Shown: positions 1 through 6,011, counted from the stretch's first letter. The stretch: 12,412 nt of DNA from Armatimonadota bacterium (GCA_023474015.1 JAMCYN010000011.1:1-12412), one strand, 5' to 3'. Numbers and translations are program-made. Notes: a model not told the origin generated them from the letters alone.

Positions 1-130
1 TTTGCTTGCCCCTTCCTCCAGACACACCCTCGCGGAAATGCCCTTGGGGTCCAGCTAGTGGTTCCTGTCACCAAGGCCCACAGGGGTCTCCCACCCCCTA
101 GTCGCAGCGCCCTGCCGGGCGCACACAACA
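1..130. other. Hairpin-rich non-coding edge, possible structured RNA
   Basis: I see no convincing protein gene here. Several inverted repeats lie close together: CCTTGG (42-47) with CCAAGG (71-76), GGGGT (83-87) with ACCCC (93-97), and a perfect 6-bp stem GCGCCC (107-112) with GGGCGC (117-122) closed by a four-base loop. One frame of the minus strand stays open across the stretch, but it has no start signal and ends at the window edge. The density of stems would suit part of a structured RNA running off the left side, most likely on the minus strand. I could not match it to the conserved cores of RNase P RNA, tmRNA, 6S RNA or SRP RNA. Confidence 0.25.
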
Positions 131-163
131 TAAAATCCCTCCAGGTTCGGAGCCTGGAGGGAT
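131..163 (-). terminator. Rho-independent terminator of htrA
   Basis: A perfect 10-bp stem, TCCCTCCAGG (136-145) with CCTGGAGGGA (153-162), has a 7-base loop and can add an A-T pair at 135/163. Read on the minus strand it is followed directly by TTTTA. It lies about 30 bases beyond the stop codon of the HtrA gene, the expected place for its intrinsic terminator. The T tract is short. Confidence 0.75.
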
Positions 164-194
164 AATTGAGCCGTAGTTTCAGGTTGCCCCAAAA

Positions 195-1667
195 CTAATC
201 TATAGGCATTTCGAGTATCACGCTGCGAGTGCCCCGCTGGACGACCACTATGGCCGTGTCTCCCGATTTCAACGCCTTTGTAGCCTTGCTGAATGATGCG
301 ACGCTGGTGATGGGGGTGTCTTCGATCTCCGTAATCACATCACCATGCTTGATCCCCGCGCGGTCGCCGGCGCTTCCCGGCTCGACCGTGCGAACGACCA
401 CGCCCTTGATGTCCTCGTCGACTCCAAGCTGCTTTGCGATGTCGGATGTCAACGGCTGGACCGTAAGGCCTGTCTTATCCTGCCCATCCCCGGCGTTCGC
501 GGCCTCTTCCTCGGTCGCTGGCCTCTCCATGAGCTTGACGTTCAACGTCTTTCCCACTTTCTCACGTATCACGACGACTTTTATTTCCGTGCCCGGAGGT
601 ATGGTCTCGACCGCGCGCCGAAGTTCAGCGGCATTTCTCACGTCTTTGCCGTTGACCTTGACTATGACGTCCTTCTGCTGAATTCCGGCCTTCTTTGCCG
701 CCGAGTCAGGATTTACGTCCGTCACTAACGCGCCGCCCTGCCTTGCTCCCAGCTTCGCCGCCATCGTCGGAGTGAGATCCATCATCTCAATGCCGAGGAA
801 TCCACGAATGACCTTGCCCTTGTCGATCAGTTGAGTCATTACATACTTGGCGGTGTTTGCCGGGATGGCAAACCCGATGCCTACGTTGCTGCCCGTAGTG
901 GAATATATCGCGCCGTTGATCCCCATCACCCTGCCCTCCAGGTCGACCAGCGGCCCACCCGAATTTCCGGGGTTGATGGAGGCGTCGGTCTGAATCACTT
1001 CAGCGTATGGAAGCGGGTTGTCGGGATCGACCCCTTTTCGCAGAGCGCTGACCACGCCGACGGTAACGGTGTTTTGAAGGCCAAACGGGTTACCTATCGC
1101 GACGGACCATTCGCCCGTCACTACCTTATCGGAATCCGCGAACTGAGCCGCCGGCAAGTCCTTTGCATCGATCTTTACCAGCGCCAGGTCAGTCACAGGA
1201 TCGAGAAATACCTTGCCTTTGAACTCGCGGCCGTCGCTGAGCTTGACCATAACCCTGTCCGCACCCGCAACCACATGGTTATTGGTCATGATATAGCCGT
1301 CCGACCGGACTATGACCCCCGACCCGCTCGCTTTCACGCTGCGCGATTCCCTTTGCGGAGCGCGTCGAGGACCGCCGAATGGCCCGAAGTTGAAGAAATC
1401 GTCCAGGTTGGGCATGCCCGTGTTCACCTCGACGGTTTTCTCGCTGGTGATGAATACCACGCTGGGCTCGAGCTTCTTCGCCACGTCTTCGAAGACTGTG
1501 CGCCAATCAGAAGGTGCGCCTGCCTTGTCCACGGCGGCGATTGCCGTGCTATCAGCGCGGTGATAGAAGTTGCCCGCGAGTGAAAAACCGAGGGCCACAC
1601 TGAGCAGGCATATCAGCACCAGCATCAGGCCCGGATGGTTGATCGCGGCTTTCCACGCAGTTCGCAT
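195..1667 (-). CDS. htrA: HtrA/DegP-family serine protease with two PDZ domains
   Basis: This is a trypsin-fold envelope quality-control protease that degrades or holds misfolded proteins outside the cytoplasmic membrane. Residues 12-32 form one hydrophobic segment, a signal anchor or signal peptide. The protease domain covers about 55-285 and has the full catalytic triad: His131 in TNNHVV, Asp160 in TDLALVKID and Ser236 in GNSGGP. PDZ1 covers about 288-380 and PDZ2 about 400-488. At 490 residues the length is normal for two-PDZ HtrA proteins. The ATG start has an AGGAGG Shine-Dalgarno sequence (1679-1684 on the other strand) at a slightly long spacing of 11. The gene is monocistronic, with a terminator behind it. 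An ECF-type promoter pattern upstream matches that of the sigma gene 2 kb away, so stress control by that sigma factor is likely. The family is clear; DegP, DegQ and DegS subtypes cannot be separated here. Confidence 0.96.
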   Translation of the reverse strand: MRTAWKAAINHPGLMLVLICLLSVALGFSLAGNFYHRADSTAIAAVDKAGAPSDWRTVFEDVAKKLEPSVVFITSEKTVEVNTGMPNLDDFFNFGPFGGPRRAPQRESRSVKASGSGVIVRSDGYIMTNNHVVAGADRVMVKLSDGREFKGKVFLDPVTDLALVKIDAKDLPAAQFADSDKVVTGEWSVAIGNPFGLQNTVTVGVVSALRKGVDPDNPLPYAEVIQTDASINPGNSGGPLVDLEGRVMGINGAIYSTTGSNVGIGFAIPANTAKYVMTQLIDKGKVIRGFLGIEMMDLTPTMAAKLGARQGGALVTDVNPDSAAKKAGIQQKDVIVKVNGKDVRNAAELRRAVETIPPGTEIKVVVIREKVGKTLNVKLMERPATEEEAANAGDGQDKTGLTVQPLTSDIAKQLGVDEDIKGVVVRTVEPGSAGDRAGIKHGDVITEIEDTPITSVASFSKATKALKSGDTAIVVVQRGTRSVILEMPID

Positions 1668-1692
1668 ATCGTTTGAGTCCTCCTGAAGATAA

Positions 1693-1727
1693 GAAATTAG
1701 AAGTTAGGAGATGGAAATTAGAATGCT
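1693..1727. repeat. Degenerate heptad repeat in the htrA leader
   Basis: Five consecutive 7-base units read GAAATTA, GAAGTTA, GGAGATG, GAAATTA and GAATGCT. The first four start with GAA or GGA, and the ten bases GAAATTAGAA recur exactly 21 bases (three units) apart. The array lies between the probable htrA promoter and its ribosome binding site. A second array of period 7 but different sequence lies at 5930-5964. Confidence 0.45.
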
Positions 1728-1736
1728 GTCTCCTAA
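1704..1736 (-). promoter_or_regulatory. 8-bp inverted repeat in the htrA 5' leader
   Basis: TTAGGAGA (1704-1711) and TCTCCTAA (1729-1736) are perfect complements with a 17-base loop. On the htrA transcript the hairpin would sit about 36 bases upstream of the start codon, between promoter and Shine-Dalgarno sequence. It could be an RNA hairpin or an operator for a dimeric regulator. The arm also contains an AGGAG sequence that could compete as a ribosome site. Function is unproven. Confidence 0.35.
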
Positions 1737-1766
1737 GCTCAGTATACGCATCTAAGCCACCATTAT

Positions 1767-1792
1767 GACGGGGTAGTTGGCGGCGGCGTTCC
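1767..1792 (-). promoter_or_regulatory. Candidate ECF-sigma promoter of htrA
   Basis: On the minus strand GGAAC (1792-1788) is followed after exactly 17 bases by CGTC (1770-1767), the typical -35/-10 pattern of ECF sigma promoters. The same elements with the same spacing precede the ECF sigma gene (3847-3873). Transcription would begin near 1759 and give a leader of about 90 bases. A second -10-like hexamer, TATACT (1746-1741), lies downstream but has no convincing -35 partner. Confidence 0.6.
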
Positions 1793-1934
1793 CCGGCTTT
1801 TTGCCATATCCGGACACAAGTCTCGGGAATGTACGTATACAGGGCCCGTCAGTACTGGCGTGTGATACCTGCGGACGGCTGTATCGATGTTATCCATAAC
1901 AATGAATCGCTCAGATGTATTGGAGTTAAGTGAT

Positions 1935-2573
1935 ATGTTCAATGGCAATCAGGACAACGGCTTGTCCGGCATCCAATATTGGCAAGATCGAGCAAGGCAA
2001 TTCGGCAGAAGATCGATATTGCATATCGGACACGATGAGTCGGAAATCGAAGCAGTAACCGAAAGACAACGAGACGAAATCTTTCCCCACCTCAAGAAAC
2101 TACTCAGGGGGGACGAGCGTCTGATTCTCGACTTCGGCTGCGGCACTGGCAGGTTTACCGGCGACCTCGCAGCCCTTATCGACGGAAAAGCAATCGGCGT
2201 CGACCCCGTGCAACCGTTGATTGAAATGGCGCCGGAAAGCGCGAACGTAGAATACATAGTCATGCACGATACTCGCATTCCACTTGCGGACGCGAGCGCG
2301 GATGTGATCTGGATATGCCTTGTACTTGGCGCTATTGAAGAGGCCGGGATAGGCGATACTATTCTGGAAATCAACAGAACACTTGCACCCGGCGGACTGT
2401 TATTCCTCGTAGAAAACACCTCCAGAAAACGCGACGTGCACTACTGGAAATACAGAACGGTAAAGCAGCATAGCAAGATGTTTGCGTTTGCCCCTCTGAA
2501 ACACTTACATGAATACTCGGATCTCGGCGAGCGCATCTCGGTCATGGCCGGTAGAAAACAGCAGACGAGCTAG
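1935..2573 (+). CDS. Class I SAM-dependent methyltransferase
   Basis: This is a small Rossmann-fold methyltransferase of about 212 residues. Motif I is LDFGCGTGRF (residues 65-74), the acidic end of strand 2 is in GVDPVQPL (88-95), Asp112 in HDTR fits the adenine-contact position, and LAPGGLLFLVE (150-160) is the strand-5 region. The frame is open to ATG codons at 1887 and 1902, but neither has a ribosome site. The ATG at 1935 has GGAG nine bases upstream (1922-1925) and is preferred. It sits alone, divergent from htrA and convergent with the anti-sigma gene, so context does not reveal the substrate. Its codons look more A-rich than those of its neighbours, which could mean relaxed selection or transfer. 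The substrate (lipid, small molecule or sugar) cannot be told. Confidence 0.88.
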   Translation: MFNGNQDNGLSGIQYWQDRARQFGRRSILHIGHDESEIEAVTERQRDEIFPHLKKLLRGDERLILDFGCGTGRFTGDLAALIDGKAIGVDPVQPLIEMAPESANVEYIVMHDTRIPLADASADVIWICLVLGAIEEAGIGDTILEINRTLAPGGLLFLVENTSRKRDVHYWKYRTVKQHSKMFAFAPLKHLHEYSDLGERISVMAGRKQQTS

Positions 2574-2601
2574 CCGCTTCCATCTCCTTTCATAACAAAG
2601 C

Positions 2602-2652
2602 GCCAGCCAAAGCCTGGAGTTGTGAGGTAACCATTCCCAAGGTTTGGCTGGC
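2602..2652. terminator. Hairpin between convergent genes, possible bidirectional terminator
   Basis: GCCAGCCAAA (2602-2611) pairs perfectly with TTTGGCTGGC (2643-2652), and weaker inner pairings extend it. It lies 28 bases past the methyltransferase stop and 23 bases past the anti-sigma stop. Neither side has a real T tract (minus strand continues GCTTTGTTATG, plus strand ACTTCGTC), so it is an atypical terminator or a transcript-end stabilising hairpin. Confidence 0.5.
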
Positions 2653-2675
2653 ACTTCGTCGTCACCTACTGCAAC

Positions 2676-3221
2676 CTACCGAGCGCCCACGTAACTGGCA
2701 AACTCGATTCCGGGGCTTGCGAAATCGGTGGTATCGTGAGCCACGACCAAAGGCCTGTAGGATGCTATCGACATGGGGCTGCTGTGGACCTCGGGAAGGA
2801 TGTTGATTCCACTGCTCCTCATCTCGAACGGCGCAGACGCGACCACTTCAGTGCCGGCCGGCGGCTGCATATTGTCCATCCCGCCAGCGGACATCAACAC
2901 CAGCGCCACGCCCGAGGCCGCCAGCGCGGCCGCCACGGGGCTGAGCTTTCGGTGTGCGAACCGGGCAGCGGAATTGACAAGTCGCTGGTATCGGGGGATT
3001 TCGACGGCCTCCAGACTGCTCATCATGGACGCCACGAAGTGCTCGCGCGGCGTCATCGTCCTCAGCCTGCTCAGCGCTCGCTTTGTGACGAGTGTCGACT
3101 CGTGCTCCTCGGAGCACTCCGAGCACTCGGACATATGCCTCCTGATTTCCAGCATCTCCGTTCCCGTAAGCTCGCCATCAACATAGGCCGACATCAGGTT
3201 AACAACTTTGCGGCAATTCAT
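2676..3221 (-). CDS. Zinc-binding transmembrane anti-sigma factor
   Basis: This protein should bind the ECF sigma factor encoded just upstream and hold it at the membrane until a signal releases it. The N-terminal domain has the anti-sigma zinc signature: His29-x3-Cys33-x2-Cys36 with an additional Cys3, after the family-typical segment SAYVDGEL. One hydrophobic stretch at about 94-114 (SPVAAALAASGVALVLMSAGG) is the membrane span, followed by about 65 extracytoplasmic residues without a recognised domain. I chose the ATG at 3221 because AGGTG lies about six bases upstream; a GTG at 3230 would add three residues. The gene starts 14 bases after the sigma stop codon, so the two are probably co-transcribed and translationally linked. 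Release may be by regulated proteolysis or by zinc/redox change; the sequence does not decide. Confidence 0.9.
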   Translation of the reverse strand: MNCRKVVNLMSAYVDGELTGTEMLEIRRHMSECSECSEEHESTLVTKRALSRLRTMTPREHFVASMMSSLEAVEIPRYQRLVNSAARFAHRKLSPVAAALAASGVALVLMSAGGMDNMQPPAGTEVVASAPFEMRSSGINILPEVHSSPMSIASYRPLVVAHDTTDFASPGIEFASYVGAR

Positions 3222-3235
3222 ATCAAGCACCTGCC

Positions 3236-3814
3236 CTAGACCAACTGGTCTGCGTACTTTTTCAGCTTGTTTCTTAGCAATCTTCTGCCACGATGAAGTC
3301 TGGACCTCACCGTACCGATATTCGTCTTAGTGGCCTCAGCAATTTCCTCGTAAGAGAGTCCTTCTATGTCGGCATATATGACGGCCAGCCGAAACGCGTC
3401 CGGCAGAGTGTCCAGCGCCGCCTGAATCCGGCTGTCCATCTCGTGGCTGATCAGACACTCCTCGGGTCCGGCCGACGTATCAGCCACATCGAACTGTGCC
3501 TCACCATCCTCCGTCACCACCGGCTGATCCAGAGATCTGATCTTCGCCTTAGGCTTCCGCCGCAGCCTGTCAATGAACACGTTCGACATGATCTTATACA
3601 GCCAGCTATCAAAGGGAAGTTCCCTACGATACTGCCCAAAGAACCGAAAAGCCCTAATAAACGCTTCTTGGGTAAGATCTTCCGCGTCGGCGTGGTTACC
3701 GGCCATCCTATATGCTATGTTATACGCCTGCTTGTGATATCTCTGAACAAGCGTGTCGAACTCTCGTCTGTCTTCGCTCCGAGCCACCTCGGAAACACTC
3801 TCTGCAAGTTCCAC
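3236..3814 (-). CDS. ECF-type RNA polymerase sigma factor (sigma-70 family)
   Basis: This is an alternative sigma factor of the RpoE/SigW type. In the 192-residue form, region 2 covers about 19-88 with the core-binding motif DAEDLTQEAFIRAF (43-56) and the -10 recognition segment FDSWLYKIMSNVFIDRLRR. Region 4 covers about 130-185 with the helix-turn-helix LSYEEIAEATKTNIGTVRSRLHRGR for -35 recognition. Region 3 is absent, as is usual in ECF factors. The frame continues to a TTG at 3853 that has no ribosome site and overlaps the proposed -10 element. The GTG at 3814 has GGAGG (3823-3827 on the other strand) eight bases upstream and is preferred; a GTG at 3817 is also possible. The cognate anti-sigma gene follows directly. 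Two promoters are visible upstream, one housekeeping and one probably self-recognised. Confidence 0.93.
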   Translation of the reverse strand: MELAESVSEVARSEDRREFDTLVQRYHKQAYNIAYRMAGNHADAEDLTQEAFIRAFRFFGQYRRELPFDSWLYKIMSNVFIDRLRRKPKAKIRSLDQPVVTEDGEAQFDVADTSAGPEECLISHEMDSRIQAALDTLPDAFRLAVIYADIEGLSYEEIAEATKTNIGTVRSRLHRGRRLLRNKLKKYADQLV

Positions 3815-3846
3815 CACAGTGGCCTCCACCTTTTCCTGTCCTAATC

Positions 3847-3873
3847 TACGCAATCAAGCGGGCTATGGTTCCC
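3847..3873 (-). promoter_or_regulatory. Candidate autoregulated ECF promoter of the sigma gene
   Basis: On the minus strand GGGAACC (3873-3867) contains GGAAC, and 17 bases after it comes CGTA (3850-3847). This fits ECF promoters (GGAAC- or GAAAC-like -35, CGT -10). Transcription would start near 3840, leaving about 25 bases before the GTG at 3814 and including its GGAGG. The same arrangement precedes htrA. Confidence 0.6.
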
Positions 3874-3942
3874 GCCATGCGCCAGGCAATAATACTGGTT
3901 TTCAGCACTCCGAACCTAACCAGCGGCACTTGATACACCAAT

Positions 3943-3971
3943 ATTATACGTGTTGCTGCTCCACATTTCAA
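3943..3971 (-). promoter_or_regulatory. Sigma70-type promoter of the sigma/anti-sigma unit
   Basis: The minus strand reads TTGAAA (3971-3966), 17 bases, TATAAT (3948-3943): five of six and six of six consensus bases at ideal spacing. It lies about 120 bases upstream of the preferred start and would supply a basal level of sigma factor independent of the ECF promoter. Confidence 0.75.
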
Positions 3972-4028
3972 GTCGGAGCTTGGACTATATAATGTTGAAA
4001 AAAGTACTGCGATTCGGGCCGTCTGGGG

Positions 4029-4057
4029 TTGACATACCTGCCTATCTTCGATATTAT
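4029..4057 (+). promoter_or_regulatory. Near-consensus sigma70 promoter of the NlpC/P60 gene
   Basis: A perfect TTGACA (4029-4034) is followed after exactly 17 bases by TATTAT (4052-4057), five of six consensus bases. Transcription should start near 4064, giving a leader of about 90 bases before the TTG start at 4156. A further perfect TATAAT at 3988-3993 has no good -35 partner. The rest of the 3854-4155 gap holds the two sigma-gene promoters and no gene that I can support. Confidence 0.82.
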
Positions 4058-4087
4058 AGCGAGCGGTGGGCCGATGACGGGCATTCT

Positions 4088-4106
4088 CAAGGCTGAGAGC
4101 GCCTTG
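4088..4106 (+). promoter_or_regulatory. Hairpin in the leader of the cell wall hydrolase mRNA
   Basis: CAAGGC (4088-4093) pairs with GCCTTG (4101-4106) around a 7-base loop, with a possible extra wobble pair at 4087/4107. It lies mid-leader, between the promoter and the AAAGGA ribosome site. It could be a stabilising hairpin or part of a control element. I could not match the leader to c-di-AMP (ydaO) or c-di-GMP riboswitch consensus sequences. Confidence 0.3.
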
Positions 4107-4155
4107 GCTGTAAATAGCTAAGCACCCTGAATCAAGCTCGAAAGGATGTGATGTC

Positions 4156-4875
4156 TTGACCAACAAGGGACTAAGCACGATTGCTGTAATTGTACTATTA
4201 ATGATGAGCTCGCTTGCATCATCAGTCGGAGCCGCGACCCACAAAGTCCGAAAGGGTGACACCCTCTGGGACTTGGCGGCCAGACACCACACAACCCCCA
4301 GGCAAATCGCCCGAGCAAACGGCATCAGTGAAAATTCCACTCTGCGTCTCGGCAAGAAACTCCGCATTCCGGGCAGCAAACCCAGCCGCAAACACGCCGT
4401 TCGCGTAGCATGGCGTCATAAGGCCGTTCGCAAGGCGCACACCCGTTACGCAGCGAAACCCGTGCTGATGGCGAAAGCCGAGGCCGGCTGCGATGCGACC
4501 GCCTCCGGCGATCAATCGCGAGTTATCCAAACGGCTCTCGCCTGTCGGGGCGCAAGGTATCGCCGTGGAGGGACAAGCCGTGGAGGATTCGACTGCTCAG
4601 GCTTTACACGTTATGTCTATGCCAAATATGGCATATCGCTGCCGCATTCCTCGGCGGCACAGGCCAACATGGGAACTCCCGTATCGCGCGGACAGTTAAA
4701 AGAGGGAGACCTTGTCTTCTTCCACACCTACAGGCGGGGCGTTTCACACGTGGGTATCTACATCGGCGGGAATCAGTTCGTGCACGCGGCCACCTACGGG
4801 CGCGGGGTCAGAGTGGATTCGCTCGGCGCCGGCTACTACGCGAACCGCTATATGTGCGCGAGACGCGTGAAGTAG
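4156..4875 (+). CDS. Secreted LysM-NlpC/P60 cell wall hydrolase
   Basis: This is a probable DL-endopeptidase that cuts peptidoglycan stem peptides outside the membrane. Residues 1-26 form a signal peptide with a hydrophobic core and cleavage near SVGA-A. A LysM domain at about 28-72 (HKVRKGDTLWDLA to LGKKLRIPG) binds glycan. A basic linker follows to about 118, then the NlpC/P60 domain (about 121-239) with catalytic Cys147 in FDCSGF, His198 in SHVGIY and His210 in FVHA as the third polar residue. All catalytic positions are intact. The only in-frame start is TTG at 4156, with AAAGGA nine bases before it. A strong promoter lies upstream and a terminator follows, so it is transcribed alone. Roles in daughter-cell separation or wall turnover are usual for this family. 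The sequence does not show control by the nearby ECF sigma factor. Confidence 0.94.
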   Translation: MTNKGLSTIAVIVLLMMSSLASSVGAATHKVRKGDTLWDLAARHHTTPRQIARANGISENSTLRLGKKLRIPGSKPSRKHAVRVAWRHKAVRKAHTRYAAKPVLMAKAEAGCDATASGDQSRVIQTALACRGARYRRGGTSRGGFDCSGFTRYVYAKYGISLPHSSAAQANMGTPVSRGQLKEGDLVFFHTYRRGVSHVGIYIGGNQFVHAATYGRGVRVDSLGAGYYANRYMCARRVK

Positions 4876-4900
4876 TCCACGGTACTAAGAGATTATCAGA

Positions 4901-4933
4901 AAAAGGCGGGCAGGGAAACCTGTCCGCTTTTTT
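4901..4933. terminator. Bidirectional rho-independent terminator
   Basis: GCGGGCAGG (4906-4914) pairs with CCTGTCCGC (4919-4927), with one G-T pair, closed by a GAAA tetraloop. The plus strand continues with TTTTTT (4928-4933) and the minus strand with CCTTTTTC, so it can stop both the NlpC/P60 gene and the convergent membrane-protein unit. Confidence 0.93.
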
Positions 4934-4955
4934 GCGCCTGGGATAGGAAGCCCGA

Positions 4956-5288
4956 TCAGTAGTACGGTCTGCGCTTCACGCCCGCCAGGACCGCCATATA
5001 GGAGAGGACCAAAAGCAGGGTCGAGTAACCCAAATGTAACGAGGCCCGCTGGTAACTATGAAACGCCAGGGTGGTGTAGAGCTGGGTAAAGTTAGCCGCG
5101 CTCGCCAGCAGAAATACCATTGAGTACAGCCAATACATCCACGTACGCGCGGATACGGCCTCGGCTATCTCCTGCTTATGGCGATAGAATGCGTGTATGC
5201 CGAAGCCCGCTGTCAGAGACAGCGCAAACAACAGCCTCAGCACGTGCAGCCAGTTCGGCCAATTATCCGTGTCAAGCACAGCCCCCAC
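4956..5288 (-). CDS. Small three-helix membrane protein, unknown function
   Basis: This is a 110-residue hydrophobic protein I do not recognise. Three membrane spans are visible at about 12-35, 50-71 and 86-104, with a short basic tail (GVKRRPYY). Residues between spans 1 and 2 (YRHKQEIAEAVSARTW) are polar and probably cytoplasmic. The GTG at 5288 follows an in-frame stop five codons upstream; a GTG at 5279 is an alternative, and neither has a clear ribosome site. The gene starts 40 bases after the stop of the zinc-finger membrane protein on the same strand, so both probably share the promoter at 5899-5927. It ends at the bidirectional terminator. A joint role with the zinc-finger protein is only an inference from the shared unit. 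Confidence 0.7.
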   Translation of the reverse strand: MGAVLDTDNWPNWLHVLRLLFALSLTAGFGIHAFYRHKQEIAEAVSARTWMYWLYSMVFLLASAANFTQLYTTLAFHSYQRASLHLGYSTLLLVLSYMAVLAGVKRRPYY

Positions 5289-5328
5289 CCCCGCGCCATT
5301 CTACCACGCGCCTGGCACGATGGGCAAA

Positions 5329-5874
5329 CTAGAGGTATCGTATGCGGCTGACGGCACTGGCGATAACGATGACTATCGCGATGGCCGGGATTGGTGACGG
5401 CTGGACGAGGTCGGTTATTACATTGAGAATGCCGAAGGGCGGGTGCGCCGTGCCGGGGGCCGCGATCTGCATGGCGGCGACCACCAGCCTTCCGCCGATT
5501 ACCCCAACCAAGGTAGCGACAATGGCGATCACTTCCATCTTCCTACCGCGTTTGCGTCCTGAAGCTCGAATTATCATCTCGCCAACAAACCCGCCATAGA
5601 TGACCGCCAGGAAGCATGTGAACAGGCCGATGCTAAACTCAACAGCCCAGCCCGCGACAACTCCGAAGAAGACGGCGGCTCCCGCCGCCGCAGCAGCCTG
5701 CGGGATCGACGGCGAAAAGAGAGCTATTCCCCTCTGCGATCCGCATTCCCTACACTTGGCGCCCACGGGGGTCTGCACCAGGCACTGTGGACAGATCAAC
5801 GTGTTGCACGCGGCGCACCTGAGGGCGGTCTCCACGCGCGGATGCCGAGGACAATATGTCTGAGTTTCAAGCAT
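5329..5874 (-). CDS. B-box-like zinc-finger integral membrane protein
   Basis: This 181-residue protein starts with a cysteine/histidine array resembling a B-box zinc finger: Cys8, His11, Cys20, Cys23, Cys28, Cys31, Cys41 and Cys44, in the pattern CPRHP...CAAC...CPQC...CREC. Such N-terminal fingers occur on bacterial membrane proteins, including some rhomboid proteases, and probably mediate protein contact in the cytoplasm. Four hydrophobic segments follow at about 59-80, 83-102, 115-135 and 158-175. I see no rhomboid GxSG or other catalytic motif, so this is not a rhomboid. The ATG has AGGAGG (5885-5890 on the other strand) ten bases upstream. It is the first gene of a two-gene unit with the 110-residue membrane protein. 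The biochemical role is unknown. Confidence 0.85.
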   Translation of the reverse strand: MLETQTYCPRHPRVETALRCAACNTLICPQCLVQTPVGAKCRECGSQRGIALFSPSIPQAAAAAGAAVFFGVVAGWAVEFSIGLFTCFLAVIYGGFVGEMIIRASGRKRGRKMEVIAIVATLVGVIGGRLVVAAMQIAAPGTAHPPFGILNVITDLVQPSPIPAIAIVIVIASAVSRIRYL

Positions 5875-5898
5875 AGGGTTCTAACCTCCTGCTCGAAA

Positions 5899-5927
5899 AG
5901 TATATCAGCGGCGAGCCGGGAGGTCAA
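5899..5927 (-). promoter_or_regulatory. Sigma70-type promoter of the membrane-protein unit
   Basis: The minus strand reads TTGACC (5927-5922), 17 bases, TATACT (5904-5899), each five of six consensus bases. Transcription would start near 5892, a few bases before the AGGAGG ribosome site, so the leader is very short. Confidence 0.78.
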
Positions 5928-5929
5928 AT

Positions 5930-5964
5930 TCATTACGGATTTTGGATTTCGGATTGCAGATTGT
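5930..5964. repeat. Degenerate heptad repeat between divergent promoters
   Basis: Five 7-base units read TCATTAC, GGATTTT, GGATTTC, GGATTGC and AGATTGT, all with ATT at positions 3-5. The array fills the space between the divergent promoters of the membrane-protein unit and the dCMP deaminase operon and overlaps the -35 element of the latter. Such GGATT-type arrays recur between genes in some bacterial genomes. Confidence 0.55.
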
Positions 5965-5982
5965 GCCCTCCCCTGATACAAT
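5954..5982 (+). promoter_or_regulatory. Candidate extended -10 promoter of the deaminase operon
   Basis: TACAAT (5977-5982) is preceded by TGA, giving an extended -10 (TGnTACAAT). TTGCAG (5954-5959) at 17-base spacing is a weak -35 lying in the heptad repeat. Transcription would start near 5989, which excludes the TTG at 5985 as a start codon and supports the GTG at 6012. Confidence 0.55.
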
Positions 5983-6011
5983 AGTTGCACCACACGGTCC
6001 AGAGGTTGCTC

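Noticed and set aside
831..1583. Open frame of 250 codons on the plus strand
   Set aside because: It lies entirely antisense to the HtrA gene, which has complete family motifs; its composition is that of a shadow frame.
1887..1934. Upstream ATG starts (1887, 1902) of the methyltransferase
   Set aside because: Neither has a ribosome site, whereas the ATG at 1935 has GGAG at nine bases. The extension has no recognisable features.
4058..4155. c-di-AMP or c-di-GMP riboswitch before the NlpC/P60 gene
   Set aside because: The conserved core sequences I know for these classes are not found and the leader is only about 90 bases long.
3846..4391. Open frame of 181 codons on the minus strand between the sigma and NlpC/P60 genes
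   Set aside because: It covers three good promoters and the 5' part of the NlpC/P60 gene, and its protein has no domain-like pattern.
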